DNA of 64,000 bases from Acidimicrobiales bacterium (GTDB lineage: Bacteria > Actinomycetota > Acidimicrobiia > Acidimicrobiales > Palsa-688): contig DATLUM010000040.1 in the NCBI GenBank assembly GCA_035533095.1, positions 62,001-126,000 of the forward strand. The letters are read 5' to 3'. A model generated the notes under the pieces. The model saw nothing but the letters and a program-made list of their open reading frames with translations. It did not search any database and was not told the origin of the DNA. The position numbers were made by a program, and so were the translations under genes. Within the stretch, counting starts at the first letter, position 1, and each line of letters starts with the position of its first letter. Below are positions 9,598 through 18,188 of this stretch, piece after piece.

Positions 9598-9960
9598 TCA
9601 GCGACTTCCCCGGCGCCCCTTCGCGTCCCCGGCGCCCACCACACGGAAGCGGATCTCGGTGAGCTCTTCCGTTCCCGCTTCGGCCTGTAGCTTCGTCAGC
9701 AGTTGCGCCGCCAAGAAGCCGAGTTGAGCCGCCCACGCAGGCTCGTCGACCTCCACCACTAACACTCCGCCGCGCAGCGATCGCGGCCGCGCGTGGGATG
9801 CGATCTCGGGGCCCACCAACTCCTCCCACCCGGAGAAAACCGCGGACAGGGTAGAGGCCTTCGGCCCGCCGATCGACGCCGTAACCCGGTCCAAAGACTC
9901 CCCGACGCGCTTCGGATCGCGCTCCCATTCCGCCGGCCCGGACGGCTTCCAGGTGCTCAC
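9598..9960 (-). CDS. dciA: DciA-like (DUF721) replicative-helicase loader
   Basis: 120 residues. The core FSGWEELVGPEIASHARPRSL and the following VLVVEVDEPAWAAQLGFLAAQLLTKL are the DUF721/DciA hallmarks. DciA is the ancestral loader of DnaB in bacteria lacking DnaC/DnaI. The ATG overlaps the recF stop by 4 nt. Its position between recF and gyrB matches actinobacterial operons (the Rv0004 position in mycobacteria, by recall). The substrate helicase DnaB is encoded about 4 kb away on the other side of the presumed origin. The assignment is by family; no catalytic residues are expected. Confidence 0.85.
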   Translation of the reverse strand: MSTWKPSGPAEWERDPKRVGESLDRVTASIGGPKASTLSAVFSGWEELVGPEIASHARPRSLRGGVLVVEVDEPAWAAQLGFLAAQLLTKLQAEAGTEELTEIRFRVVGAGDAKGRRGSR

Positions 9961-11081
9961 CGCAACAGCTTCCCGCCCTCAACCCGGTAGCGCGCCGCGA
10001 TCTCAGCACCCGACGGCACGGCTCCTGCGGTCGTGACGATCGCCTGCCCGCGCGGCAGACACGCCAACAACGACTCCGACCTCGTGGCATCCAGCTCCGA
10101 AAACACATCGTCCAGCAGCAGGATCGGGGAGCTTCCTATCCGCTCGGTCACGAGATGGTGGCCCGCGACACGGAGGGCGAGCGTCAGCGACCGCTGCTCT
10201 CCCTGCGACGCGTGGGTGCGCGCTGGAAAGTCGCCTACCCGCATCTCGAGCTCGTCGCGGTGAGGACCGACGGTGGTCACCCCACGCCTGAGGTCGTCCC
10301 GGCGTGCTTCGCGCAACGCGTCCTCCAGCGGCCCGCGCCAGCTGCGTTCGTACCTGAGCCTTATCGCGTCCCTCCCCCGCTCCGACACGGCGGCCGCCAG
10401 CCGCGCGTAGGCCTCGCCCGCCAACGGCTCGAGCGCGCCGGTCAGCGAATCCCGGACCGACGCCAGTTTCTCTCCTGCGGACGAAAGCTTCGAATCCCAC
10501 ACATCGAGGGTCGCCTCGACGTCTCGCGGGACCGGGCTGGCCGCAGCGGCGGACTTCAAAAGGGCATTTCGCTGCTTGAGCACCCGCTCCACCTCGGTGA
10601 TCGTGTCGCCGTGCCTGGGGTGCAGAGCCACGAGAAGGTCGTCGAGGTACTGGCGCCTCTCCTGGGGGCCACCCTTGACGAGCGAAAGGTCGTCCGGTGA
10701 GAACACTGTCACCTGGAAGAAGCCGAGCAGATCCCGGGAACGCTTCAATGGTTGCCCGTTGACCTGGACCCGATCGCGCCCCGCGACGTTGACCTCCGCT
10801 TCGACGAGCACGCGGCGCGACTCGCGTGAACCTTCAGCCCGCACGATCGCGCGCTGCACCGCAGGCTCGCCTGGGCGCGCTACCCGCACCAGTACCTCGC
10901 CGGGGCTGCCCCTAAACGACTTCAGCGTCGCCAGATAGGCGATCGCCTCCACCAGGTTGGTCTTGCCCTCCCCGTTCGACCCGCTGACCAGCGTCAGCCC
11001 CTCAGAGGCCGGCGAGAACTCCGCTTCGGTGTAACTGCGGAAATCCGTCAGCCACAGACGGTCGACGTGCACCGTCGACAC
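9957..11081 (-). CDS. recF: RecF recombination/gap-repair ATPase
   Basis: 374 residues. Walker A is GSNGEGKTNLVE at about 34-45, the ABC-type signature is around THASQGEQRSLTLALR, and Walker B is PILLLDDVFSELD. RecF is an SMC-like ATPase that loads RecA at ssDNA gaps with RecO/RecR. It directly abuts the dnaN stop codon and overlaps dciA at its 3' end, so it is part of the dnaA operon. Confidence 0.97.
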   Translation of the reverse strand: MSTVHVDRLWLTDFRSYTEAEFSPASEGLTLVSGSNGEGKTNLVEAIAYLATLKSFRGSPGEVLVRVARPGEPAVQRAIVRAEGSRESRRVLVEAEVNVAGRDRVQVNGQPLKRSRDLLGFFQVTVFSPDDLSLVKGGPQERRQYLDDLLVALHPRHGDTITEVERVLKQRNALLKSAAAASPVPRDVEATLDVWDSKLSSAGEKLASVRDSLTGALEPLAGEAYARLAAAVSERGRDAIRLRYERSWRGPLEDALREARRDDLRRGVTTVGPHRDELEMRVGDFPARTHASQGEQRSLTLALRVAGHHLVTERIGSSPILLLDDVFSELDATRSESLLACLPRGQAIVTTAGAVPSGAEIAARYRVEGGKLLR

Positions 11082-12182
11082 TCACGACACGCGGACGGGC
11101 ATCAACAGGTACAGGTAGTCGTCGCCCTCGGTCGGCCGCAGCGTGGCCGGCTTCAACGCATCGAGGGTGTCGAGCACCACCTCGTCTCCCGTGACCGCCT
11201 CCACCCCGTCGATCAGGTAGTTCGGGTTGAAAGCGACCGTCATCTCCGCACCCTCGTACTTGGCGTCGACATCCTCGGTGGCGGTTCCCCAGTCGGTCGT
11301 GATGACCGTGAGCTCTATTCCGGTGGGACGCAGCGCGATCCGCACGGGCGTCGTCGCGTCACGTGCGAGCAGCTTCACTCGCCGAACGGCGTCCAGCAGA
11401 GCTTCGCGCCCGACGATCAACCGGTTCGGGTAGTTGGACGGGATGAGCTGCCGGTAGTTGGGGAACTCACCCTCGATCAGCCGGGTCGTCAGAGACACCC
11501 CCGGCAACCCGAAGGTCGCATCATGGGCGCCCAGCCTCAGTGTGATCTCGCCCGCGTCCCCACCGAGAAGCCGCATCAACTCGTTTAAGGCGCGGGACGG
11601 CACCAGTACCTTCTGGCCTTCGGGAATCACTCCCAGGCCGCGCACGTCGCGCACCGCCAACCTGTACGAGTCGGTAGCCACCATCCGCAGCCCACCCTCT
11701 TCCGTGGCCATCAGCACACCGGTCAGGATCGGCCGCGAATCTTCACCTGATGCGGCGCGCGTCACCTGTCTCAGCGCGTCCGCCAGACCCGATGCCGGCA
11801 ACGTCACAGTCTCGCCAGTAGGTGCTGGAAGCCGCGGGAAATCGTCGGAAGGATGGGTCCGAACGGTGAAGTGAGAACGCCCGGACGCGATCCTGAGCTC
11901 TTCATCATCGGATTCGAGGCTGACCGCTCCAGGCTCCAGTGCCCGCACGATGTCTGTGACCAGACGGCCCGGAGCAACGACGACCCCGTCGGATCCCCCG
12001 CCCACCGCCGCCTCCACCGTGATCGTGAGATCCAGGTCGGTACCGGTCACCTGCAACTTGTCGCCGACAACGGAAAGCCTGATTCCTCCTAGCACCGGAA
12101 GCGCCCCGCTCCTGCCGGCCACCGCCCTTCCCGCTGTGCTCAGGGCTTCTACCAGGACATCACGTTCGCATCGCAACTTCAC
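11082..12182 (-). CDS. dnaN: DNA polymerase III beta sliding clamp
   Basis: 366 residues with three repeated clamp folds. N-terminal KLRCERDVLVEALSTAGRAV and C-terminal LYLLMPVRVS are typical beta-clamp ends. The start is GTG 12182 with GGGAAGG 8 nt upstream. The clamp encircles DNA and tethers the replicative polymerase. It lies downstream of dnaA across a 244-nt gap that contains DnaA-box-like sequence, as in other actinobacteria where oriC maps between these genes. Confidence 0.97.
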   Translation of the reverse strand: MKLRCERDVLVEALSTAGRAVAGRSGALPVLGGIRLSVVGDKLQVTGTDLDLTITVEAAVGGGSDGVVVAPGRLVTDIVRALEPGAVSLESDDEELRIASGRSHFTVRTHPSDDFPRLPAPTGETVTLPASGLADALRQVTRAASGEDSRPILTGVLMATEEGGLRMVATDSYRLAVRDVRGLGVIPEGQKVLVPSRALNELMRLLGGDAGEITLRLGAHDATFGLPGVSLTTRLIEGEFPNYRQLIPSNYPNRLIVGREALLDAVRRVKLLARDATTPVRIALRPTGIELTVITTDWGTATEDVDAKYEGAEMTVAFNPNYLIDGVEAVTGDEVVLDTLDALKPATLRPTEGDDYLYLLMPVRVS

Positions 12183-12426
12183 CGCAGTGCCTTCCCTACT
12201 TCTCTTCTTTGAATTGAAATTCTTTGGTAGCAGCCGTAATAGGGGCTGTGGATTGTGGAAAAACCATCATCGGTCCTGGTCGGAGACCATTGGGATCACC
12301 TGGGACCGTCCCCAGGATCCCACAGCCTTGGGACCCCTCCACGGATGCCCTGTGGGGAGTCGAAGCACCGTCCCCTGAAATCACATCGCGCCGACACAAG
12401 CGTTCCGCAGCCCGGTCCCCACCCAT
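12183..12426. other. dnaA-dnaN intergenic region with DnaA-box-like sites
   Basis: No gene is visible. An AT-rich stretch (about 12200-12240) is followed by two overlapping reverse-oriented DnaA-box-like nonamers: TGTGGATTG (12247-12255, 7/9) and TGTGGAAAA (12254-12262, 8/9 to the complement of TTATCCACA). In Mycobacterium and Streptomyces the origin lies in this interval, so it may contribute to oriC, but the box density is lower than in the dnaA-dnaB gap. Confidence 0.5.
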
Positions 12427-13869
12427 CTAGCTGCCGCCCTTGATGTTGTAGATCAGCTCGGTCACGTCGTCGTAGACCTGGCGCCTCTCCTTCATCAGGC
12501 GGGAAACCTTCTCGACAGCGTGGATGACGGTTGTGTGGTCGCGCCCACCGAACTCGCGCGCGATCGCGGGGTAGCTGTACTCGGTCAGTTCCCTGAACAG
12601 GTACATGCCGATCTGCCTGGCGTTCACCAAGGGACGGCGCCGGCTGGTGCCGCACAGATCGTCGACCGAGAAGCCGAACGCGGACGCGGTCGACTCGAGG
12701 ATCAGCTGCGGCGTGATCTGGCGTGGCCGGTCCGCGTCGAGGATGTCGGAGAGGACGCGGGCCGCGACGTCGAGGGTGGGAGGCTCCCTGTTGAGGCTCG
12801 CGAAGGCCGAGACGCGGATGAGAGCGCCCTCCAACTCGCGGATGTTGTCCCTGACGTGAGTCGCGATGAGCTCCAGAACGTCCCCCGGGATCGGGACGCG
12901 CTCCCCGTCCGCCTTTTTCCGGAGGATCGCCAGGCGCGTCTCTAGCTCGGGCGGCTGGACGTCCGTCGTCAGCCCCCACTCGAATCGGCTGCGCAGCCGG
13001 TCCTCCAGCGTGGCGATCGACCTCGGATGGCGGTCGGACGACAGGACGATCTGCTTCGATCCCTCGTAGAGCCAGTTGAACGTGTGGAAGAACTCCTCTT
13101 GGAGCCCCTCCTTGCCCTCCATGAACTGGATGTCGTCTACGAGCAGGACGTCGCACTCCCGGTAGCGGCGCTTGAACGTGGTCTGGCCGTTGGTGCGTAT
13201 GGCGTCGACGAAGTCGTTCATGAACGTCTCGGTGGACAGATAGCGCACCCGCTTGCCAGGGAAGTTCTGGACCACGTAATGCCCAATGGCGTGCAGGAGG
13301 TGTGTCTTGCCTAGCCCCGAGTCGCCGTAGATGAAGAGCGGGTTGTAGCTCTCCGCCGGCGTTTCGGCTACCCGCTGGGCCGCGGCGTGGGCGAAGCGGT
13401 TCGACGCCCCGATGACGAACGCCTCGAAGGTATATCTGGGGTTCAAAGACGGGCCGTCAGCGCGGGTCACGGCGGGAACCTCCGGCACCCCCCGTGTTTC
13501 TACATGGTGGCCCGGAGGCTGCGTTTGTACGCCCTCAGCAGGGAATTCAGTTGTGGTGGGGCTGTGTTGGGAGTCCGTTGTGACTGCGTTGATATCCACA
13601 GGACGATCGGCACCGGTGGGAGCCGGTCGCACCACGATCTGGACCTCGAGCGGCCCGCCGGAGGCCTGCTGGGCGGCCTGGCCGATCAGAGGTACGTACC
13701 TCTCGACCAAACGGTCCCTGACCAGGGAACTTGGAGCTGAAAGGGTCAGGTTCCCCTCCTCCAGTCCTTCGGGTCGCACCTCCGCGAACCAGGTCATCCA
13801 TACAGCATCGGAAACCTCCGCCCTGAGGACGTCGGAACACGTTGTCCACAGCTCCTTCACCATCGTCAC
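12427..13869 (-). CDS. dnaA: Chromosomal replication initiator DnaA
   Basis: 480 residues. Domain I runs about 1-80, followed by a linker. The AAA+ domain has Walker [16 protein letters not shown] (about 180) and Walker [16 protein letters not shown]. The C-terminal DNA-binding domain carries the signature around [14 protein letters not shown]. The frame can start at GTG 13869, ATG 13863 or GTG 13860; a GGGAGG lies about 12 nt before the first, so the exact start is uncertain. A perfect actinobacterial DnaA box lies within its first codons (13842-13850), suggesting autoregulation or overlap with the origin. It is divergent from dnaB. Confidence 0.97.
   Translation of the reverse strand: MTMVKELWTTCSDVLRAEVSDAVWMTWFAEVRPEGLEEGNLTLSAPSSLVRDRLVERYVPLIGQAAQQASGGPLEVQIVVRPAPTGADRPVDINAVTTDSQHSPTTTEFPAEGVQTQPPGHHVETRGVPEVPAVTRADGPSLNPRYTFEAFVIGASNRFAHAAAQRVAETPAESYNPLFIYGDSGLGKTHLLHAIGHYVVQNFPGKRVRYLSTETFMNDFVDAIRTNGQTTFKRRYRECDVLLVDDIQFMEGKEGLQEEFFHTFNWLYEGSKQIVLSSDRHPRSIATLEDRLRSRFEWGLTTDVQPPELETRLAILRKKADGERVPIPGDVLELIATHVRDNIRELEGALIRVSAFASLNREPPTLDVAARVLSDILDADRPRQITPQLILESTASAFGFSVDDLCGTSRRRPLVNARQIGMYLFRELTEYSYPAIAREFGGRDHTTVIHAVEKVSRLMKERRQVYDDVTELIYNIKGGS
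13842..13850 (+). promoter_or_regulatory. DnaA box, perfect TTGTCCACA
   Basis: TTGTCCACA matches the actinobacterial DnaA-box consensus exactly and lies at the 5' end of dnaA coding sequence. Related sites nearby are ATATCCACA at 13592-13600 inside dnaA, and TGTGGAGAA at 13921-13929 and TTATCCACG at 14209-14217 in the gap. Confidence 0.6.
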
Positions 13870-14299
13870 TTGGACTTTGTGCCTCCCACCTGTCCGAGAT
13901 CCACAAGTTGTTCCACAAGTTGTGGAGAACTCGGCTGGGAGACGAGGCGGCAGGGCTCACGCCCCGTTACCCGTGCCCCCCTGGGGAAGAAGCCGATCTC
14001 CGGCACCTTCGATTCCCCCGCTGGTGGGGTTCCTCTCGGGTGCGAGAGAGCAAAGCTAGCACCGCGCGGGGTCCCGCCAATCAAGCCTCGCGGCTTTTTT
14101 GGGCGTCTATTGGCACGCCCGCGAACAACGACAGAATTTTCGCCGTCACACCCCCTCCTTATGGTCGAGAGACATGGAGGTGCAGCGACGTCGCCCGGCG
14201 GTTTGCGGTTATCCACGCAACCGGGAAGTTGTCCCCGTCGAATCCACAGGGTTTTGGGTCTGGAAGCCCACAGACCGGCCGTAGTTAGGTAGGCGCTCC
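13870..14299. other. oriC: Candidate oriC: dnaA-dnaB divergent gap
   Basis: A 430-nt gap with no convincing coding frame. DnaA-box-like nonamers include TGTGGAGAA (13921-13929, reverse, 8/9 to TGTGGACAA), TGTTCCACA (13909-13917, 7/9), TTATCCACG (14209-14217, 8/9), TTGTCCCCG (14229-14237, 7/9) and GAATCCACA (14240-14248, 7/9), plus the perfect box at 13842-13850 just inside dnaA. The dnaA operon runs left and dnaB runs right, consistent with bidirectional forks leaving this point. It also contains several hairpins and a terminator-like element on the + strand. Origin function is inferred. Confidence 0.55.
14082..14100 (+). terminator. Intrinsic-terminator-like hairpin with T6 tract
   Basis: AAGCC, loop TCGC, GGCTT, then a T-run on the + strand. 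It lies 200 nt before dnaB, with no + strand gene upstream. It is preceded by CTCTCG-GGTG-CGAGAG (14033-14048) and GCGGG-GT-CCCGC, so it may end a short structured transcript or attenuate a dnaB leader. Confidence 0.45.
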
Positions 14300-16792
14300 A
14301 TGGTTCAGGCGATCGACGAAGCTCGCCGGCGGTCGAGGCAATCGCCGAGAGTTCCACCACACAACCTCGACGCGGAGCAGTCGCTGCTAGGAGCGATGCT
14401 CCTTTCCCGCGATGCGATCGCCGCCGCGGTGGAGTTCTGCGGCAACGACGACTTCTACAAGCCGGCGCACGCCCACATCTTCGATGCAGTCACGACGCTT
14501 TACAGCCGTGGAGAGCCCGCGGACCCCGTGACCGTCGCCGACGAGCTCGGGCGCGCTGGGCTGCTGGAGGCGGCGGGCGGTCTCGCGGCGCTGGTGTCGT
14601 TGCAGGCGGACACCCCGGCGACGACGAACGCGAGCCGCTACGCGCAGATCGTCGAGGAGCACGCCCTGTTGCGGAGGCTGATAGCGGTCGCCGGCGAGAT
14701 CGCTGAGATGGGCTACAGCGTTCCCGAGGACGTCACGGCCGCGGTCGACCAGGCCGAGGCGATGGTGTTCGACATTGCGGAGCGCCGGGTGACCGACACG
14801 CTCAAGCCGCTGCAGAGCCTGCTCATGGCGAGCCTGGACCGGCTCGAGAGCCTGTACACGCGAGGCGAGTCGATCACCGGTGTCCCGACGGGATACGTCG
14901 ACTTGGACGAGAGGCTTTACGGGTTGCAGCCGTCGTCGTTGGTGATCGTAGGGGCCAGGCCCGCCATGGGTAAGGCGCTCGCATTGGACACGCTCATCCC
15001 GACTCCTGGCGGCTGGACGACGATGGGTGCGGTCCAGGTCGGGGATCAGGTGTTCGACGAGTCCGGTGTCCCGTGCTCCGTTTCTTACATCTCGCCCATC
15101 TATGAACAGCGTTCGTGTTACAGCGTCGAGTTCGATGACGGGTCGAGCCTGGTAGCCGACGCCGAGCATCAATGGTTTGCATACGACCTTCCGGCCTGGA
15201 AGTCAGCGAGGGAAAGGCACCGCCTTTCGGGCCGCCCCGGTCCCTTGCGCCCGAGCCTTGCGCGAGATCAGAGCTCGAGATGGAAGTTGCCCAGGGTCGT
15301 CACGACGCAACAGATGCTCGACGAGGGCGTCCGTACTGACGACGGCTGTCCGCGATGGTACCTACCGTTGAGCGCCCCGTTGGAACTGGCCGAGCAGGAT
15401 CTGCCGGTCGATCCCTACGTGCTGGGGTGCTGGCTCGGAGGCGGCCGCACGGCTGGAACCGGGATGACCATCGGCAATGAGGACGTTGCTCATTTCGAAG
15501 CCCAGTTCGCCGTTGCCGGTTATCCCCTCGTCCATCGAGGAGGGATCGAATATGCGACGACCCCGGTACCGGGTCAGGGGGCCTGGCAGGGGTACCGAGG
15601 CGAGAAGCGGGTGCTGGCCAGGGAACTGCAGGAACTGAACCTCCTGGGTGGTTCGATCAAGCACATCCCCGAGGTTTATCTGCGGTCGTCGTTCAAGCAG
15701 CGCCTCTCCTTGCTGCAGGGCGTCCTGGACACCGATGGGTATGCCAGTTCTCAGGGTGGAGCCGAATTGTGTCTGGCGAATCGTCACCTGTGTGAGCAGA
15801 TGCGGGAGCTGGTGTGCTCGCTCGGCCACAAGCCCGGGCAGATCAAGGAGAAGCGGATCCCTCTAGCGGACGGTCGGACTGCGGTCGCCTGGCGATTCAC
15901 GTGGACTCCCCTCGATCCCGTGTTCCGCATGGAGCGCAAGGCCGAGCGATTGCGCCGCTTCGGGTCTCACCCTCGGTTCGGCAAGGCGAGCCGTCGCACG
16001 GTGACTGCGATTCGCCCCGTCGACTCGGTGCCCGTCAAATGCATAACGGTCGACTCGCCATCCCACCTGTATTTGGCCGGCAAATCAATGATCCCGACGC
16101 ACAACACGGCATTCGCTTTGGGCATGGCAGCGCATGCCGCGGTCGAGGCGCGGATACCGACCTTGATCTTCTCGCTCGAGATGGGCCACGAGGAGATCAC
16201 CCAGCGACTCCTGGTCTCCGAGGCACGGGTGGACTCGGGCCGGATCCGCAACGGCCGGCTCACCGACAGCGACTGGCCCAAGATCAGCCAGGCAGTCGCG
16301 AGGTTGAGCGACGCGCCGCTGTTCATCGACGACAACCCGAACCTCACCGTCATGGAGATCCGGGCCAAGGCGAGGCGCCTGAAAGCCCGTGAGGGCCGGC
16401 TGGGACTGATCATCGTCGACTACCTCCAGCTGATGTCGGGGCGAACCTCGGCCGAGAACCGGCAGATCGAGGTCTCGTCCATCAGCCGCGGTCTGAAGGT
16501 GCTCGCCCGAGAGCTCGAGGTGCCCGTGGTTGCCCTGTCGCAGCTCTCCCGGAACCTGGAGATGCGTGCCGACAAGCGGCCCATTCTTGCCGACCTGAGG
16601 GAAAGTGGGTCCCTGGAGCAAGACGCCGACGTCGTCATGTTCCTCTACAGGGATGAGATGTACAACCCCGACTCCGCGGACCGCGGCACAGCTGAGGTGA
16701 TCGTCGCCAAGCACCGCAACGGTCCCACCGGCAAATGCCAGCTGGCCTTCTTGGACCACCACACCCGCTTCGCCAACATGGCCAGGATGTAA
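14300..16792 (+). CDS. dnaB: Replicative DNA helicase DnaB containing an intein
   Basis: 830 residues as translated; removing a 377-residue intein leaves a 453-residue helicase of normal size. The N-extein begins VPPHNLDAEQSLLGAMLL (DnaB N-terminal domain) and runs to the P-loop VGARPAMGK. The C-extein resumes TAFALGMAAHAA and includes the Walker B-like LGLIIVDYLQLM and the arginine-finger/hexamer region. The intein splits Walker A right after its Lys, so the helicase needs splicing to be active. It starts at ATG 14300, is divergent from dnaA and convergent with rplI. It unwinds DNA at the fork and is presumably loaded by the DciA-like protein. Confidence 0.96.
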   Translation: MVQAIDEARRRSRQSPRVPPHNLDAEQSLLGAMLLSRDAIAAAVEFCGNDDFYKPAHAHIFDAVTTLYSRGEPADPVTVADELGRAGLLEAAGGLAALVSLQADTPATTNASRYAQIVEEHALLRRLIAVAGEIAEMGYSVPEDVTAAVDQAEAMVFDIAERRVTDTLKPLQSLLMASLDRLESLYTRGESITGVPTGYVDLDERLYGLQPSSLVIVGARPAMGKALALDTLIPTPGGWTTMGAVQVGDQVFDESGVPCSVSYISPIYEQRSCYSVEFDDGSSLVADAEHQWFAYDLPAWKSARERHRLSGRPGPLRPSLARDQSSRWKLPRVVTTQQMLDEGVRTDDGCPRWYLPLSAPLELAEQDLPVDPYVLGCWLGGGRTAGTGMTIGNEDVAHFEAQFAVAGYPLVHRGGIEYATTPVPGQGAWQGYRGEKRVLARELQELNLLGGSIKHIPEVYLRSSFKQRLSLLQGVLDTDGYASSQGGAELCLANRHLCEQMRELVCSLGHKPGQIKEKRIPLADGRTAVAWRFTWTPLDPVFRMERKAERLRRFGSHPRFGKASRRTVTAIRPVDSVPVKCITVDSPSHLYLAGKSMIPTHNTAFALGMAAHAAVEARIPTLIFSLEMGHEEITQRLLVSEARVDSGRIRNGRLTDSDWPKISQAVARLSDAPLFIDDNPNLTVMEIRAKARRLKAREGRLGLIIVDYLQLMSGRTSAENRQIEVSSISRGLKVLARELEVPVVALSQLSRNLEMRADKRPILADLRESGSLEQDADVVMFLYRDEMYNPDSADRGTAEVIVAKHRNGPTGKCQLAFLDHHTRFANMARM
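14975..16105 (+). other. Class 3 intein (377 residues) in the DnaB P-loop
   Basis: It begins ALALDTLIPTPGGWTTMG after GK and ends MIPTHN before Thr+1. There is no Cys/Ser at position 1 (Ala instead), but the class 3 WCT triad is visible: Trp in block B (DAEHQWF), Cys in block F (PVKCITVDS) and Thr in block G (PTHN). The branch nucleophile should therefore be the block F Cys. A DOD (LAGLIDADG) endonuclease domain sits in the middle: the first motif reads VLGCWLGGG, with Gly at the usual Asp; the second, LLQGVLDTDGY, keeps its Asp. Splicing competence is inferred from the intact block A, B, F and G residues. Confidence 0.9.
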
Positions 16793-16830
16793 GGATCCGA
16801 CAGTTCTCCGGGGGCCTCAGAACGGGGCGA

Positions 16831-17277
16831 TTAGCCTGCGACTACCTCGACCGTGATCCGGAACTCGACGTCGGAGTGCAGCTTCACCTGAACCTCGTGC
16901 GTGCCGGTGGACTTGATCGGCTCGTCGAGTTGCAGGCGCCGGCGGTCGAGATTGACCTTGGCCTGGTGGGAAACGGCCTCGGCGATGTCGGCCGAGGTGA
17001 CCGAGCCGAAGAGCCTGCCGCCGGATCCTGCCTTGGCGGGGATCCGGATGACCATCGGCACGAGGGTGCGCGCCACGACCTCCGCAGACTCACGGTCTCG
17101 TGCATCTTTGAGGTCGCGGGCTTTGCGCATGGCGGCCGCCTGGGCGGTGACACCGGCCGTCGCCGCGATGGCGTGACCCTTTGGTAGCAGGTAGTTGCGG
17201 GCGTAGCCGTCGGCTACGTCGACGATGTCTCCGCGCTTGCCGACATGGTCGAGATCCGTCCTGAGTACGACGCGCAC
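16831..17277 (-). CDS. rplI: 50S ribosomal protein L9
   Basis: 148 residues, normal length. The N-terminal MRVVLRTDLDHVGKRGDIVDVADGYARNYLLPKGHA is the rRNA-binding L9 domain; a connecting helix (QAAAMRKARDLKDARDRE) and a C-terminal domain follow. It starts at GTG 17277, directly adjacent to the rpsR stop. It is the last gene of rpsF-ssb-rpsR-rplI and converges on dnaB. Confidence 0.98.
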   Translation of the reverse strand: MRVVLRTDLDHVGKRGDIVDVADGYARNYLLPKGHAIAATAGVTAQAAAMRKARDLKDARDRESAEVVARTLVPMVIRIPAKAGSGGRLFGSVTSADIAEAVSHQAKVNLDRRRLQLDEPIKSTGTHEVQVKLHSDVEFRITVEVVAG

Positions 17278-17721
17278 CTATACCTCGCTCTCTGCCATCT
17301 CGGCGGCCTCGGTGTTCTCGCCCTCTTCGCCGACGTCCTTTCCGTCGTCGAGCACGAGCCCGTCCTCCATACCTTCAGTCTCGACTCCTTCGGGTCCGAG
17401 AGCGTCCTCGCGGCGGCCGCGCGGGGGCCTGCCGGGCCCCCGCTCGTTGACCGTGCGCTGCGTGTACGGAAGCAGCGCGAGTTCGCGCGCGGTCTTGATG
17501 GCCACTTGGACATCCCGCTGGTGTTGGGCGCAGTTCCCGGTGACACGCCGAGCCCTGATCTTGCCCCTGTCGCTCATGAAACGACGCAGCAGGTTGACGT
17601 CCTTGTAGTCCACCCATGGGGCGTGGTCCTTGCAGAAGACACAGACCTTCTTCTTGCCGCGCGGGCGCGTGTCCTTGAGGGTCCGCTTGGCGCCGCGGTC
17701 CCGATCGTTGTTGCGGGCCAT
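17278..17721 (-). CDS. rpsR: 30S ribosomal protein S18 with a long acidic C-terminal extension
   Basis: 147 residues, compared with the usual 75-90. The core carries a zinc-type (C+) pattern, VCVFCKD near the N-terminus and [10 protein letters not shown] later, with the S18 signature [17 protein letters not shown]. From about residue 90 there is an extra tail: first Arg/Gly/Pro-rich ([13 protein letters not shown]), then strongly acidic ([19 protein letters not shown]). S18 binds S6 on the platform of the 30S subunit. The tail shows no recognised domain. Confidence 0.95.
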   Translation of the reverse strand: MARNNDRDRGAKRTLKDTRPRGKKKVCVFCKDHAPWVDYKDVNLLRRFMSDRGKIRARRVTGNCAQHQRDVQVAIKTARELALLPYTQRTVNERGPGRPPRGRREDALGPEGVETEGMEDGLVLDDGKDVGEEGENTEAAEMAESEV

Positions 17722-17724
17722 CGC

Positions 17725-18186
17725 TTAGAAGGGCTCCTCTTCGTAGTGGTACTCGGTCGGCGCTTCGTTGGACACCTGGCGTCCACCGCCGCCGTAGCTC
17801 TGGCCTCCCCCGTCCGGCGCGCGGCGCTCGTTCTTGGTGATGCTCACCGTCGCCCAGCGCAAGCTCGGCGCCACCTCGTCAGCCGTGATCTCGATCTTCG
17901 AACGCTTCTCCCGCTCGGCCGTCTCCCAGCTGCGCTGGTCGAGGCGTCCGTTTACGAGCACCCGGGCGCCCTTGGACAACGACTGGGCAGCGTTCTCCGC
18001 GAGCTGTCCCCAGCAGACGACGTCGAAGAAGGACGTCGCCTCCTCCCACTCCTGGTTCTGCCGGTTCTGCCACCGGCGGTTGACGGCGACGCCGAAGGTG
18101 GCGGTGGCCTGACCGGACGGCGTGAAACGCAGCTCCGGGTCGCGGGTCAGGTTCCCGACGATGCTCACATGGTTTCCGTTGGACAT
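17725..18186 (-). CDS. ssb: Single-stranded DNA-binding protein
   Basis: 153 residues. The OB fold runs about 1-110 (VSIVGNLTRDPELRFTPSGQ, then WEEATSFFDVVCWGQLAENA), followed by a short Gly-rich linker and an acidic tail ending EEEPF, a variant of the usual D-D-D-x-P-F protein-interaction tip. It protects ssDNA and recruits repair and replication partners. It lies between rpsF and rpsR with 2-3 nt spacing, the standard bacterial order. Confidence 0.97.
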   Translation of the reverse strand: MSNGNHVSIVGNLTRDPELRFTPSGQATATFGVAVNRRWQNRQNQEWEEATSFFDVVCWGQLAENAAQSLSKGARVLVNGRLDQRSWETAEREKRSKIEITADEVAPSLRWATVSITKNERRAPDGGGQSYGGGGRQVSNEAPTEYHYEEEPF

Positions 18187-18188
18187 GG

